DNA from: Streptomyces zinciresistens K42
Lineage (GTDB): Bacteria; Actinomycetota; Actinomycetes; Streptomycetales; Streptomycetaceae
Assembly: GCF_000225525.1 (NCBI RefSeq)
Contig: NZ_AGBF01000005.1
Location: 62,001-126,000, forward strand
DNA: 64,000 bases
Direction: 5' to 3'
Position numbers and translations under genes: made by a program. Of the stretch, positions 63,407 through 64,000 are shown piece by piece. Positions within the stretch are counted from its first letter, which is position 1. Every line of letters begins with the position of its first letter. Below the pieces are notes generated by a model that made no database searches, had not been told where the DNA came from, and saw nothing but the letters and a program-made list of their open reading frames with translations.

Positions 63407-63969
63407 GGCCTGCCTCCGGTCCCGACCCGCGTCATGATCTCGCACAGGGCACGGTCGTCGAAGATGCGGGCGGTCGGCACCCGCACGGTGGTGCGGCGCC
63501 GGCCGGTGACCGGATGACCGGCCAGGTTGACCCAGTAGCAGCAGTGGCGCAGTTCGAGCCGGTCGTGCCCGGCCCGCAGCCACTGCTCCCGCGCGCGCGG
63601 GACGATCATCACGACCAGGATCTTGTGCACCGAGACCGGAGTGCGGGCCAGCTTCGTCAGATGGGCGTTGTCGAGCGTGAAGGAGAAGAAGCGGCCCGGC
63701 GGGTTCGGCGCCAGCTGGTACGTCGCCTTGAGCTGCACCTTGATGGTGACCTCGTCGTCCACCGTGTGACCGGGGGCGCTGTGGCTGACGTGCCAGTCGA
63801 TGCCGTTGTCCGGGAACGGCTGGGACAGTGAGCATCCGGCCGCCGCCGCGACCGCGTGGAGGTGGCCCACCTGGAGCGTCTCCATGCAGGCGGTGGCGGC
63901 GAGCGAGCCGCGGGGGGCGCCCGTCCGCTCGGGCAGCAGCCCGCCCCGCTCGGGCTGCGCGATGACCAT
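63403..63969 (-). CDS. DUF4365 nuclease-like protein
   Basis: 188 residues. It resembles DUF4365, whose members have a restriction-endonuclease-like fold: Glu30, Asp58 in DNGIDWHVSH and Gln79-x-Lys81 in TIKVQLKATY form an E-D-QxK pattern like Mrr-type PD-(D/E)xK nucleases. ATG at 63967-63969 has GGAAGG nine bases upstream; a TTG two codons earlier is possible. It is coupled to the 408-residue gene. A role in DNA defence or repair is inference. Confidence 0.75.
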   Translation of the reverse strand: MVIAQPERGGLLPERTGAPRGSLAATACMETLQVGHLHAVAAAAGCSLSQPFPDNGIDWHVSHSAPGHTVDDEVTIKVQLKATYQLAPNPPGRFFSFTLDNAHLTKLARTPVSVHKILVVMIVPRAREQWLRAGHDRLELRHCCYWVNLAGHPVTGRRRTTVRVPTARIFDDRALCEIMTRVGTGGRP

Positions 63970-64000
63970 GGCCAACAGCCTTCCAGGCAGAGTGAATCCC

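Overview
The window is a high-GC actinobacterial chromosome segment, almost certainly Streptomyces. Evidence: strong G/C bias at third codon positions, frequent GTG and TTG starts, an intact bldD with its autoregulatory operator, a Streptomyces-type integration host factor gene, and gene order like the conserved core of the Streptomyces chromosome. I saw no tRNA or rRNA genes, insertion sequences, prophage genes or CRISPR arrays. Most genes lie on the minus strand. Plus-strand genes are bldD, the cyclophilin, the DUF349 gene, the EF-G-like gene, a large membrane protein and an ion channel.

Layout. 1-5.7 kb: 5' part of priA, then metK, coaBC, rpoZ, gmk and sihF. 5.8-16 kb: pyrimidine biosynthesis (pyrR-pyrB-pyrC-membrane protein-carA-carB, then a hairpin and a ten-base tandem repeat, then pyrD-pyrF), with a PyrR-type RNA leader ahead of pyrR. 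16.2-16.7 kb: bldD. 16.9-19.1 kb: nusB, efp and an Xaa-Pro peptidase. 19.4-24.4 kb: a P-loop kinase-like protein and the shikimate genes aroB, aroK, aroC, aroE. 24.5-31.6 kb: mltG with a small candidate ORF in front, ruvX, alaS, two short membrane-associated proteins and rpsD. 31.9-36.1 kb: rarA, a VKOR-family oxidoreductase, hisS and a metallo-hydrolase. 36.3-38.5 kb: a membrane-anchored cyclophilin and a DUF349 protein. 38.6-48.9 kb: rel, apt, secF-secD-yajC, ruvB-ruvA-ruvC and yebC. 49-54.1 kb: pdxT-pdxS, a LemA-like protein, and the phosphatidylinositol mannoside set pimA, acyltransferase, pgsA. 54.4-62 kb: EF-G-like GTPase, a membrane protein of unknown function, HIT hydrolase, channel and thrS. 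62.2-64 kb: an uncharacterised protein coupled to a DUF4365 nuclease-like protein.

The genes form tightly coupled operons: many neighbours overlap by ATGA, GTGA or TGATG, and strong perfect-stem hairpins separate the units. The content is housekeeping: nucleotide, aromatic and vitamin B6 biosynthesis, translation, protein export, recombination, stringent response and lipid synthesis, plus the developmental master regulator bldD. No whole system here is clearly new. The items most worth a second look are the ten-base repeat before pyrD, the coding-like tail in frame after the aroE stop, the small ORF coupled to mltG, the EF-G paralogue without its NKxD motif, and the DUF4365 pair at the right edge.
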